From JAFGSG01 sp964626055 (GTDB taxonomy: Bacteria > Spirochaetota > UBA4802 > JAFGDQ01), in assembly GCA_964626055.1 (NCBI GenBank), contig CAZVDF010000003.1, forward strand, positions 1 through 64,000: a stretch of 64,000 nucleotides of DNA, given 5' to 3'. Position numbers and translations under genes: made by a program. This document shows positions 35,404-44,388 of this stretch, one piece after another (positions within the stretch are counted from its first letter, which is position 1; each line of letters begins with the position of its first letter). Below the pieces are notes generated by a model. It saw only the letters and a list, made by a program, of their open reading frames with translations, was not told the DNA's origin and did not search any database.

Positions 35404-36957
35404 ATGCCGGGAACAGCCGATAAATCCTTAAATGTGCTCATAGTAGATGATAACGTTTCGATACATAACGTTTTAATCAAACTGCTATCGGTATCTGATA
35501 ACTGTATTTACAAAGTCGATTCTGCCAGTACAATTTCTACGGCGATCGAAAAATTGAATAAAAGTAATTTTGATATAATACTGCTGGATCTGAACCTTCC
35601 GGACAGCAGTCATCTTGATTCGCTGATAACGATAAACAAAAAAAAACCTTCGATCCCGATAATCGTAATTACCGGGGAATATACCGATGAGATCAGCTCC
35701 AGAGCAATTTCTTATGGAGCACAGGACTTTCTTCTCAAGGGAAAATTTAACGGTTATCTGCTGGAAAAATCCATTAATTTTGCGATTGAGAGAAAAATTG
35801 CGGAATCGAACCTGATAAGCAAGGAAAGAGAATTCAGGATTATTGTCGAAAATGTATCCGATATTATTTCGATAATTGGCACTGACGGAATTATTCTGTA
35901 TGAAAGCCCGTCCGTAAAAAATCAACTCGGTTATGCTCCGCTCGATTTGATAGGTGAAAATATTTTCAACTTTATTGATCCTGAAGACAAGCAAATTCTC
36001 GAAAACGAATATAACGGAATAATAAGAAATATTTATTCATCCCTTGTGAAGGAATATAGATTTAAAAATAAAAACGGTTCATGGCGAATACTGGAATCAA
36101 AGTTCAATCCGGTTCTGGATACGAACGGCGCCATCTCCTGCATTGTTATCACCTCCAGGGATATTACCGAGCGCAAGCAGGCGGAAGAAGAATTAAAAAC
36201 CAATCGCGATAATCTCGAAGAACTGGTCAAAGAACGCACATTTGAACTGATGCATTCAAGAGAAATGGCAGAGGCTGCGAACAGGGCAAAAAGCGAATTT
36301 ATTGCAAATATGAGCCACGAATTAAGAACACCGCTGAACTCCATACTCGGATTTTCAAAACTGATGGTATGCGGATACGATGCAAACACATATAGTAAAT
36401 ATTTAGAAAACATTAAAAATTCAGGCACTCGTCTTCTTCAAATGATCAACAAGATACTGGACCTCATAAAAATCGATGCCGGGAAAATAAAATTCGAAAA
36501 AAAACCTATCCTGGTAGAAACCGTTTTAAATTCCTGTATTAATAAGATTACCGAAAAGACAGAGCGGAAAAATCGAAAAATAGACTATACGAATGCCAAT
36601 ATTAATTCTGCGATTCTTGGAGACGAGTTCAGACTGGAGCAAATGTTCCTTCAGCTCTTATCCAACTCCGTTAAATTTACCAGAGATGACGGCCGGATAG
36701 AAATAAGCGTCCTCAGGAAAAATAATTCCATCGAAATAAACATCACCGATAACGGCATCGGGATAAAAAAAGAACTTCAGGGCCAATTATTCAATGCTTT
36801 TTCAATCGGGGACAAAGGGCTGCAAAGAGAAAATCAGGGGATCGGCGTCGGTCTCAGTATCGTGAAAAAAATCGTAGATGCTCACGGCGGATCAATTTCA
36901 GTAAAAAGCAAAGAAGGAGAAGGTTCAACGTTCACGATAACAATGCCGGCTATTTGA
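35404..36957 (+). CDS. Histidine kinase REC-PAS-HisKA-HATPase
   Basis: The 517-residue cytoplasmic kinase has a receiver at about 10-125 (IVDDN, IILLDLNLPD, DFLLKG), a PAS domain at about 140-260, coiled coil, HisKA with FIANMSHELRTPLNS, and HATPase with DNGIGI and the lid region GIGVGLSIV. All boxes look intact. It follows a perfect promoter (35299-35327). The REC protein 119 bp downstream is probably its phosphorelay partner. Confidence 0.9.
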   Translation: MPGTADKSLNVLIVDDNVSIHNVLIKLLSVSDNCIYKVDSASTISTAIEKLNKSNFDIILLDLNLPDSSHLDSLITINKKKPSIPIIVITGEYTDEISSRAISYGAQDFLLKGKFNGYLLEKSINFAIERKIAESNLISKEREFRIIVENVSDIISIIGTDGIILYESPSVKNQLGYAPLDLIGENIFNFIDPEDKQILENEYNGIIRNIYSSLVKEYRFKNKNGSWRILESKFNPVLDTNGAISCIVITSRDITERKQAEEELKTNRDNLEELVKERTFELMHSREMAEAANRAKSEFIANMSHELRTPLNSILGFSKLMVCGYDANTYSKYLENIKNSGTRLLQMINKILDLIKIDAGKIKFEKKPILVETVLNSCINKITEKTERKNRKIDYTNANINSAILGDEFRLEQMFLQLLSNSVKFTRDDGRIEISVLRKNNSIEINITDNGIGIKKELQGQLFNAFSIGDKGLQRENQGIGVGLSIVKKIVDAHGGSISVKSKEGEGSTFTITMPAI

Positions 36958-37076
36958 TCAGAGGATTCTGTTTATCGGCGATCCTCTCCGCGCGGCATCA
37001 GGCAGCCGATTTTTTCAGGTAATTATTTAAAATTATTTTCTGTTCATATTCTGTTTATTACTATGGAGGACGAATA

Positions 37077-38351
37077 ATGACTTCAAAGAATGAAGATGCA
37101 TCCATCAAGAAATACGATATTAACTTCCTAAAAAATCCAATACTCATACTTGAAGATGTAATGGAAAACCAGATCCTTTTAAAAGAACTCTGTAAAAATA
37201 TGGGATTTCCCTGTGAAATAGCCGAAAACGGGCAGAAGGGGCTTGAATTGATGGAAAAGAGACAGTTTTCAATATTCATTGTGGATCTTATGATGCCTGT
37301 GATGGATGGGAAAACATTTATTAAAAAGCTCAAGGAAAAAATCCCTGACGCGATAATACTGGTGCAAACAGCGCTCGATTCATCCGATACAATCATTGAT
37401 ATTATGAAAATGGGAGTATTCGATTACTTGATAAAACCATTGGATCCCCAGATGTTCCAGCGGGTCATAAAGAAAAGTATTGAATACAAACACCTTAAAG
37501 AAATGGAGATAAACCTGGCAGACAGCGCGTCTCTTAAAATCCGCAACCAGCTGGAGTGGCTCAATTACAAAGAGGACCGCAGAATATCCTCGAAGGATTA
37601 TGCTGAAATTAAATCAATATATAACCTGAAAACCTCGCTGATGCAGGGTAAAGGCTTCGGTTCATTGCTCAGTATCATCGATATTATTTTAAACACAAAA
37701 AAAGAGGAAGGGAGCAATTATTTAATTAATAAGGAAATGCTCGACCTGCTTCTTGAGAATTACGAAACATGCAATACACAGCTGAACTGGCTGCACGAGA
37801 TTTCGAACCTGCTTGAAAACCTGTTCCCGGTTAAAGAAAGCAGTTCGGCCGAGCTTATTGCGGCTATCCCGGGCATGTTAAAAGAAATCGAACCGTATCT
37901 GGAGAAAAAAAATCTGAAGATTACGTATCCCGAACTGAAAATAAAATGCAGTTTGAATCTGAATCTTGAAAAATTGTACCTGATTATCGAAGAGGTTGTC
38001 ATTAATGCATATAAATATTCAGTCCCCGGAAGCACAATCAATATCTTTTCCTTTATTAGAGAAGGATATCTGTGGCTTTGCATAATGAATGAAGTATCCG
38101 AAAAACCGTATGGCGGCATCCCGCAAAAATACGAAAAACTGGTGCTCGAGCCTTTTTTCAGAATTGCGCCGCCGGATGAAAGCATAAGTAAAGTTGAAAA
38201 ATTCGGTCTGGGGCTGGGATTAACGGTCGTGGATAATATAACAAGGAAACACGGCGGTCTTTTTTTAATACAGGATGTTAAAAGTCATATTGACAATCAG
38301 ACAAGAAGCGGCGTACTGGCCCAGATCATGCTGCCGGTTGTCGTTGACTGA
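37077..38351 (+). CDS. Response regulator fused to HATPase domain, no HisKA seen
   Basis: The 424-residue protein has an N-terminal receiver (ILEDVMENQ, FIVDLMMPVMDG, YLIKPLDP) and a C-terminal HATPase-like domain (N-box IIEEVVINAYKYS, lid GLGLGLTVV). The G1 box reads MNEVSEKP instead of DxGxG, and the expected His-containing HisKA block between the domains was not found, only a helical stretch. It may bind ATP without being a regular kinase, or use an unusual H-box. GGAGG precedes the ATG by 8 bases. It lies directly downstream of the REC-PAS kinase. Confidence 0.7.
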   Translation: MTSKNEDASIKKYDINFLKNPILILEDVMENQILLKELCKNMGFPCEIAENGQKGLELMEKRQFSIFIVDLMMPVMDGKTFIKKLKEKIPDAIILVQTALDSSDTIIDIMKMGVFDYLIKPLDPQMFQRVIKKSIEYKHLKEMEINLADSASLKIRNQLEWLNYKEDRRISSKDYAEIKSIYNLKTSLMQGKGFGSLLSIIDIILNTKKEEGSNYLINKEMLDLLLENYETCNTQLNWLHEISNLLENLFPVKESSSAELIAAIPGMLKEIEPYLEKKNLKITYPELKIKCSLNLNLEKLYLIIEEVVINAYKYSVPGSTINIFSFIREGYLWLCIMNEVSEKPYGGIPQKYEKLVLEPFFRIAPPDESISKVEKFGLGLGLTVVDNITRKHGGLFLIQDVKSHIDNQTRSGVLAQIMLPVVVD

Positions 38352-38364
38352 CAGGATGCCGGAT

Positions 38365-39144
38365 TCATCTGTAGCTATGCAATCCAGACAGGAAGTAATT
38401 AACCCCGAAAAAAGTGAACATGGTCGCGAGATAGCCTGCAACCGATAATGCCGCTGCTGCAGTTCCTTTTTTCTTTCTGATAATCCTGGTGTGCAGGTAG
38501 AGAGTATAGATCAGCCATGTTATAAGAGACCAAGTTTCTTTGGGATCCCACGACCAGTAATTACCCCAGGCATAGTATGCCCAGATGGATCCGAAGATAA
38601 TAGCACCGGCTGTAAATGCCGGGTAGCCGATCCCAATAAATATATAAGTAAGTCTGTCCAGATAGTTCTTTCTTTCCTCATCTTTATTTAATAAAAAGAA
38701 TAGCCCTGAAAAAAAAGACAGCGTAAAAAAAGCCTCTCCGATGAACGTAAATGCCACATGGAGCACAAGCCAGTTCGAGCGCAAAGCCGGTATCGGAGGC
38801 AGAATATCTTTCGGCGCTATGGGAGACGATGCCAAGGCAAGAAATACTATGCTGATGAAAGTGCTGCCGGATATTATTTTGATATCAGCATTGTCTTTCT
38901 GCCACTTTATATAGGCAAAAATCATCAGGTTTATCAGGGCAGAAAATAAAACCAGCGCTTCGAACATACCGGTAACGGCAATGAAACTGATCTCAATGCT
39001 TCTGTATGTTATCTCACCCAGCAACAGCAATGCGGAAAGTGTAAAAACATAGGATAAATCGGTGTTCATCTTCTTCCTTGCAAAAATAAAATATATTTGA
39101 ACAAGGAGCGCGATTATCTGGATCAAAAAACTGGCTGTAGGCAT
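38365..39144 (-). CDS. Cytochrome c biogenesis protein CcsA
   Basis: The 259-residue protein is the heme-handling half of system II cytochrome c maturation. About eight membrane segments are seen, and the WWD-type signature lies in WAYYAWGNYWSWDPKETWSL. It is directly adjacent to the ResB-like gene: the CcsA ATG follows the ResB stop with no gap. It delivers heme across the membrane to apocytochromes. The pair implies the cell makes c-type cytochromes. The short length suggests a CcsA/CcmC-like rather than a fused ResBC protein. Confidence 0.88.
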   Translation of the reverse strand: MPTASFLIQIIALLVQIYFIFARKKMNTDLSYVFTLSALLLLGEITYRSIEISFIAVTGMFEALVLFSALINLMIFAYIKWQKDNADIKIISGSTFISIVFLALASSPIAPKDILPPIPALRSNWLVLHVAFTFIGEAFFTLSFFSGLFFLLNKDEERKNYLDRLTYIFIGIGYPAFTAGAIIFGSIWAYYAWGNYWSWDPKETWSLITWLIYTLYLHTRIIRKKKGTAAAALSVAGYLATMFTFFGVNYFLSGLHSYR

Positions 39145-40086
39145 TTATATTCCAGACTCTCCTTTCTTCTGATAAAAAGCAATAAATAAACCGCAGGATA
39201 TAATTATAAAGGATATTATAACCGGCATAATCCCGGGATCGTAAACGATCTTTAAACCCGATAGGTTACCGCCGGATAAATCTGTTAAAGTGAAACCATC
39301 AATACTTTCTCCGCGGCCGAGCAGTCTGATGATGTGAGATTTTTTTTTATCCCAGATAACGAGCCGTGCTTTTTGATTTTCAATTTTATTAAAATATATA
39401 TGGTTTTTAAAATTTTTAAGACCCTCATTGTTCCTGATTTTAAAAAATTTCCCGTATCTGTCTTTAAAAGTCAGCTCTTCATACAAAGAATATGATTCCT
39501 GGTACAGTTTATAGTTGCCGAAGCTTGCAGGTTTATTGACTTCGACTCCGAATTCCTTTTGATTATTTTCGCCGTCTTTTACCAGCACCGTGCTTATCCA
39601 TTTTTTAGGTCTTCCGTCAGGGTATTTCATATGTTCAAATTTTTTAAGCGTGAGTTCGTATCTGCCGGCTATCTCGATTCTTTCATCCGGCGAAAGATAG
39701 ATCACCCTGTCCTGACGCAGCGCAGACGAAAGGGAGCCTCCGATCAGAAGCATCATTACGCCAAAATGAATTATATCGGGACCGGGCCGCAAAGGAAGAT
39801 TATTCTTTGCCCGTGTTAACAGCCTGTGAAAAGCACAGAACAGCAGGTTTACAAAAAATAAAAATCCGGGTATTATAAAAAATAATGAACGTATAAAATT
39901 ATTCAATCCTGTGATTATTATAATATTTCCAAGAATTTTCCCGTAATTATAATAATAATAATCTGGACTTTCATTCTGGATAATAAAACTGGCTAAAGTA
40001 AAAAAAACGATAATATATATTATTAATGTTATTGCAAGCCTGACGGATCTCAAAAATTTTATGTATGGAATTATCCTGGAGTGCAT
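39145..40086 (-). CDS. ResB-like cytochrome c biogenesis protein
   Basis: The 313-residue ResB/Ccs1-type protein is the partner of CcsA. N-terminal membrane helices (about 15-35 and 65-85, another near 105) are followed by a soluble domain (residues about 130-280) and a final helix at 285-305. It is small compared with 400-500-residue ResB proteins but keeps the order helices-soluble loop-helix. It ends one base before the CcsA start codon. Confidence 0.75.
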   Translation of the reverse strand: MHSRIIPYIKFLRSVRLAITLIIYIIVFFTLASFIIQNESPDYYYYNYGKILGNIIIITGLNNFIRSLFFIIPGFLFFVNLLFCAFHRLLTRAKNNLPLRPGPDIIHFGVMMLLIGGSLSSALRQDRVIYLSPDERIEIAGRYELTLKKFEHMKYPDGRPKKWISTVLVKDGENNQKEFGVEVNKPASFGNYKLYQESYSLYEELTFKDRYGKFFKIRNNEGLKNFKNHIYFNKIENQKARLVIWDKKKSHIIRLLGRGESIDGFTLTDLSGGNLSGLKIVYDPGIMPVIISFIIISCGLFIAFYQKKGESGI

Positions 40087-40205
40087 CTTAAAACCTCTTA
40101 AAGGCGATCGGCAATATGCCCCTGTGCCGGTGTTTTTACTGATATGCTATTAATGATTATTATCTTGATTTTGAGTTATATTCTTGTTGTAATTATAAAA
40201 TAGGA

Positions 40206-40236
40206 AATGGGCTGTTAATATAATCAGCAGCCCATT
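40206..40236 (-). terminator. Hairpin after flgE
   Basis: AATGGGCTG and CAGCCCATT form a perfect 9-bp stem with a 13-base loop, followed on the minus strand by TTTCC and TATTTTATAATT. It lies 32 bp after the flgE stop and probably ends the hook transcript. Confidence 0.55.
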
Positions 40237-40267
40237 CTAAAATGTAAAGAGTTTAATTTAATGAGGT

Positions 40268-41641
40268 TTATCTTTTGAGATTTATCAATTCCTGAAGCAT
40301 CTGGTCAGAGGTTACAATTGTTCTGGAGTTTGCCTGGAAGCCGCGCTGTGTAATTATCATATCCGTAAACTGCTCCGAGAGGTCGACGTTAGACATTTCG
40401 AGAGTTCCGGCGGCTATCTTGCCTCTGCCTGCTTCCGAGGCCGCGCCGATGTTCGGCATACCGGAGTTGTTCGATGTCTCGAACAGGTTATCGCCGATAG
40501 CGGTCAACCCGCCCGGATTGGTAAATACAGCCATGCCGACCTGGCCTACGGTCTCTTTCGTGCCGTTGGAGTAAACGCCCGTAATGACGCCGGAATCGTC
40601 GATATTGTACGCCTCCATGTATCCCATTGTAAATCCATTCTGTTCAACCGCCTTGGTTGTCGAAGGGCTTGAATACTGCGTTATTCCTTCAACGAGACCT
40701 GCTTTGCCGAGATCCATCGAAATATTTCTTACGGTAGGATCTCCCGCGACGCGGTATTTGAAATTCACGGAAATATTTCCCTGGTTCAGCTCATCCGGGC
40801 TGCCTTCGTCCGCGGCTGAAATAAGCCTTCCCTCGGGAGAAAAACGCAGGTTCATTCTGCCGGATGTGTTCGCCTGGTCCGGCTGGCTTGCGCCCGCGGG
40901 CACATCGAGAGTGACGGGGCCGATAGAGCCTGTTACTGCTGCGGATGCGGTCCACTGGTTGGGAGCGGTTTTCCAGAACGTAAGCGTCAGCCTGTGAGGA
41001 TCGCCCAGCTTGTCGTAAACATCGATGTTGGTCGTCACTCCTGCCGATGCCCTCATCGCGCCTGTTGCGTTTGGCGGTAAAACGGGCATCTTCGAATCGA
41101 GATTGCATTTATATTTAATATAACTGGTTTCCTTCGCTTCCACTTTCCCGTAAATCGGGATTATAAGATCCTCAACCGTCCCGGATGTGTTGACGACTTT
41201 TTCGCCTCTTTCATTTCTGGTCGCCATCCAGCCCTGGACCCTAAGTCCGTTAGCAGGGCTTACCAGAGTACCGTCTTTATCGATTGTAAAATTTCCGGCT
41301 CTCGTATAATATTTTTTATCGCCTTTTGCCGTTACAAAAAAACCGTCGCCGGAAATAGCGAGGTCGGTCTGATTTCCCGTCGTCTGGAGGCTGCCCTGTG
41401 TGAACAGCCTGTCAATCGAAGCAATCGTCATCCCCAGACCTATCTGTTTAGGATTTACCCCCCCTTTGTTCTCTTCCGGTTTTGCCGCGCCTGCGATCGT
41501 CTGTGACAACATATCCTGGAATGTCACCCTGCTGGTTTTAAAACCATATGTATTTACATTGGAGATATTGTTGCCGACTACGTCCATTCTGGTTTGATGG
41601 TTTTTCAATCCGGATACACCGGAAAAAAGTGATCTCATCAT
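40268..41641 (-). CDS. flgE: Flagellar hook protein FlgE
   Basis: The 457-residue protein builds the flagellar hook. The N-terminal motif SLFSGVSGLKNHQTRMDVVGNNISNVNTYGFK and the C-terminal ANSRTIVTSDQMLQELINLKR are the standard coiled-coil ends; the central part (about 200-330) is the variable FlgE domain. It closes the fliK-flgD-flgE group, 36 bp after flgD. Spirochaete FlgE forms Lys-Cys crosslinks; a suitable Cys (KCNLDS) is present near residue 180, but I cannot judge crosslinking. Confidence 0.96.
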   Translation of the reverse strand: MMRSLFSGVSGLKNHQTRMDVVGNNISNVNTYGFKTSRVTFQDMLSQTIAGAAKPEENKGGVNPKQIGLGMTIASIDRLFTQGSLQTTGNQTDLAISGDGFFVTAKGDKKYYTRAGNFTIDKDGTLVSPANGLRVQGWMATRNERGEKVVNTSGTVEDLIIPIYGKVEAKETSYIKYKCNLDSKMPVLPPNATGAMRASAGVTTNIDVYDKLGDPHRLTLTFWKTAPNQWTASAAVTGSIGPVTLDVPAGASQPDQANTSGRMNLRFSPEGRLISAADEGSPDELNQGNISVNFKYRVAGDPTVRNISMDLGKAGLVEGITQYSSPSTTKAVEQNGFTMGYMEAYNIDDSGVITGVYSNGTKETVGQVGMAVFTNPGGLTAIGDNLFETSNNSGMPNIGAASEAGRGKIAAGTLEMSNVDLSEQFTDMIITQRGFQANSRTIVTSDQMLQELINLKR

Positions 41642-41677
41642 GGCGATTATGCTCCTGAATCAAAAAAATTTTAATAA

Positions 41678-42238
41678 CTAATTAACTGTTGCCTGTTTAT
41701 CTGCCTTATCGTCTGCCTTAATAGTATCGTTATTATTCTTATTATCTTTAGCAGTATTATTTTTATTATCGTTTATTTTCCCGGCCTTATTGCCCGGCTC
41801 GCCGGTATATACGGCATGTATATCGTTCAAGCCGATCTCCCTGCCGTTTACCATCAGTCTTATTTCATCATTTTTAAAGAATATAGATGTTACCGTCCCC
41901 TCAACCTTTACCCCCGATGCCGGGTCGAACGCCTTTACGTTTTTCCCGAGCAGCGAATATGCTTCAGCCGAGCGGGAAGTCCTGTTAAGCTGCTGAACGG
42001 ACTTGTTTACGTTGGTCATTTGCTCAAGCGCGGAGAACTGCGCCATTTGTGAAATGAACTCCTTGTTCTCCATAGGCTGTGTCGGGTCCTGATGCCTCAG
42101 TTCGGTTACAAGGAGCTTCAGGAAAGCATCCTTGTCCAGGTTCTCATTCCCGATCCTGTTTTTTTTCGGTTTGGATAAAATATTATTGCTATCGGTTTTT
42201 TTTATTGAGCTGTTTATTGCCACAGAAGTATTTTCCAT
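41678..42238 (-). CDS. flgD: Flagellar hook capping protein FlgD
   Basis: The 186-residue protein caps the growing hook. The N-terminal motif FLKLLVTELRHQDPTQPMENKEF followed by SQMAQFSALEQM is diagnostic. It has a short FlgD core ending near residue 155 and then an Asn/Lys-rich low-complexity tail (DNKNNTAKDNKNNND). GAGG lies about 9 bases before the ATG at 42238. fliK is 21 bp upstream and flgE 36 bp downstream. Confidence 0.95.
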   Translation of the reverse strand: MENTSVAINSSIKKTDSNNILSKPKKNRIGNENLDKDAFLKLLVTELRHQDPTQPMENKEFISQMAQFSALEQMTNVNKSVQQLNRTSRSAEAYSLLGKNVKAFDPASGVKVEGTVTSIFFKNDEIRLMVNGREIGLNDIHAVYTGEPGNKAGKINDNKNNTAKDNKNNNDTIKADDKADKQATVN

Positions 42239-42259
42239 AAATATTTCCTCTGATATTCT

Positions 42260-43660
42260 TTAAATAATCATATCTATTTCGCCGCTATGCACATACGACG
42301 AATTCGATTCATATTCCGCTCCTGCGCTTCCAGTTTGCATCCCGGCGGCCATATGCAATGGAACTTCCTCGCTGTATTCGAAGAAAGGTTTCTTCTCATC
42401 CCTTACATTTACATTAAATCCGCCGACGGATATTCCTTCCTCGCGAAGCCGGTCGATTACAGATTGAATATTTTCAAGAAGCGCATCTTTCGCATCTGTG
42501 CTGTCCACAAGGAACTTGCCGAACAGGACGCCCTGTTCGAGGCTCAGATTAACATTAACCTTACCAAGCGATTCGGGATAAAGCCTTATTGAGAAGCTCC
42601 CGTTCCTGCTGTCCTGCATCGTTACCTTTGCGTTCTGCATTATGATATCCAGCTGATCGCCGAAACCGCTTCTTTTCCCCGCGTATCCGGCATCCGGCTT
42701 CTGCCGAATGGAAGCGGCGCTTTCGGTCTCTTTGCGGAAAGAAGAAAAATTAAACGCAGCTCCGTTATCCTTTGAATGCGTATTTTCTTTTTTTTCGTTT
42801 GCGGGAACTTCATTGAATACTTTATGTGCATTTATATTTTTATTATCAGGTTCATTGTTGCCGTACGCTGCATTTTCCTGTCTGCGAATATTCAAGTGCT
42901 GCTTTATCTCATCTATTAAATTTGATATCTGTTTTCTTAGAGTTTGAACAGTTGCATTATCCGCAATACCGGCATCCTGTTTTTTCTCAAAATTAAATTC
43001 TTTTGAGCGTAATTTTTTCGAACCGGACCTGTCGTTCACGGTTTCTACCAGTTTTTCAAGTCTATCCAGCAGATTCTTAATATCCGGGACAGCCGGCGAA
43101 ACAACAGACTTCTTATCTGCAAAATTATTTTTTGTTTCCACGCTGTTCTTTAATTCGAGAAGAGTCGATTTTATCTCATTGCTCTGCTTCTTATCAAAAG
43201 CAGCACCTTTTAACATTTCTAAAATATGATTAATTGTTTTTAATAAGAACGCGATATCGTCAGCTTTGCCTGCTTTATATTTTTCTTTTAAAGGTTCTGC
43301 CTCGATTTTATCTTTCACTTTAGCATCTGATTCATTAATTGAACCGGAAGGATTGCCTTTAGTCTTTTCCTTTTGAGCTGTTTCTCCGGTATTTACACTG
43401 TTATTTTTAAGATCCCGGGATTCGTGTCTTTCCTGGACATCCTTTTCACTGCTGCTTTTGCCGGAATGTCGCGTTTCATTACGGTCGGCAGGCACCAATT
43501 CTTCGGAACGGATTCCTGCATTTTGCAATTGGACCTGAAGAATATTGCTGAAACCGTGAGAGGAAGACTTATTTCCCTTTGATACATCGGTAGCATTCGC
43601 ACTTAATTGCATCGGATTATCAAGGGTCTTTACAAAATTTATATTCGGAATATATTGCAT
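42260..43660 (-). CDS. fliK: Flagellar hook-length control protein FliK
   Basis: The 466-residue protein sets hook length. A long, charged, disordered N-terminal part (about 1-320, Lys/Asn/Glu-rich) serves as the ruler; the C-terminal domain (about 340-420) has the FliK core SIRLYPESLGKVNVNLSLEQGVL and GISVGGFNVNV. I chose the ATG at 43660 because GGGAA lies six bases upstream; the ATG at 43663 and a TTG at 43687 are alternatives. It is the first gene of the hook group and is followed by flgD 21 bp later. Confidence 0.85.
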   Translation of the reverse strand: MQYIPNINFVKTLDNPMQLSANATDVSKGNKSSSHGFSNILQVQLQNAGIRSEELVPADRNETRHSGKSSSEKDVQERHESRDLKNNSVNTGETAQKEKTKGNPSGSINESDAKVKDKIEAEPLKEKYKAGKADDIAFLLKTINHILEMLKGAAFDKKQSNEIKSTLLELKNSVETKNNFADKKSVVSPAVPDIKNLLDRLEKLVETVNDRSGSKKLRSKEFNFEKKQDAGIADNATVQTLRKQISNLIDEIKQHLNIRRQENAAYGNNEPDNKNINAHKVFNEVPANEKKENTHSKDNGAAFNFSSFRKETESAASIRQKPDAGYAGKRSGFGDQLDIIMQNAKVTMQDSRNGSFSIRLYPESLGKVNVNLSLEQGVLFGKFLVDSTDAKDALLENIQSVIDRLREEGISVGGFNVNVRDEKKPFFEYSEEVPLHMAAGMQTGSAGAEYESNSSYVHSGEIDMII

Positions 43661-43862
43661 CATCGATTCCCGTGGTAAATTAAACAATTATCCAGTACTG
43701 CCAAATTTATAAAGCAATGACTTAATAAATAGCTTCTTATCAAGTAGTTGCATTTTCCGGAAATAATATTCGCAAATTACCGGCAATACGCCCATTACTG
43801 ATTATTAATATCGATACGTAATTGAATAAACTGAATGAAAATTAATTAAAATTATTTGCGGC

Positions 43863-43886
43863 GAACCTTTAAAAATTTAAAGGTTC
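43863..43886. repeat. Perfect inverted repeat, 11-bp arms
   Basis: GAACCTTTAAA and TTTAAAGGTTC flank two bases, between trxA and fliK. Together with the next hairpin it could end trxA transcription. Confidence 0.5.
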
Positions 43887-43899
43887 CATTAAGGGGTTA

Positions 43900-43940
43900 C
43901 CGACAAGTCGGAAATAATTTTCCCGGCTTGTCGATTTTTT
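43900..43940 (+). terminator. Hairpin with T-tract, antisense to trxA
   Basis: A stem of CGACAAG/CTTGTCG, extended by weaker pairs, is followed on the plus strand by ATTTTTT. Both neighbouring genes are on the minus strand, so the T-tract faces the wrong way for trxA. It may stop antisense transcripts, or the hairpin may act in the minus direction without a U-tract. Confidence 0.45.
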
Positions 43941-43959
43941 CTGAAAGTATTTTACAGCT

Positions 43960-44274
43960 TTACTGAAGTTTGCTTTTTAATACGTTCTCCGGCTGGGTTC
44001 CTATCATCCTTTCCAATTCTTTGCCGTTTTCAAAAAGAATAAGGGTCGGGATGGATTGGATGGAATACCTGCCGGCGATTTCCTGATTTTCATCGGTATT
44101 TACTTTCACGACCTTTGCTTTGATTTCACCGGCCGCCGCGAGTTTTTCGAGTATCGGGGTCTGCATTCTGCATGGCCCGCACCATGGCGCCCAGAAGTCG
44201 ACAAGTACTTTCCCTTTGGCATCTAGTACCTCTGTTTTAAAATTATTATTATTAATTTCGGTTAAATTTGCCAT
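43960..44274 (-). CDS. trxA: Thioredoxin
   Basis: The 104-residue protein has the active site WAPWCGPCRMQ and the cis-Pro segment SIQSIPTLILF. It is a normal-length cytoplasmic thioredoxin. A gap of 114 bp follows the helicase gene upstream, and the fliK group lies downstream behind two hairpins. Confidence 0.96.
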   Translation of the reverse strand: MANLTEINNNNFKTEVLDAKGKVLVDFWAPWCGPCRMQTPILEKLAAAGEIKAKVVKVNTDENQEIAGRYSIQSIPTLILFENGKELERMIGTQPENVLKSKLQ

Positions 44275-44388
44275 TTTCCCTCCATTTGCTGATGTGACAT
44301 ATTTTATTATATATTATTACATTTATTACCGAAGTCAAATAAAAATATATCAGTCTTTGAATTAAAAAGAATTAATATAATATGTTAT

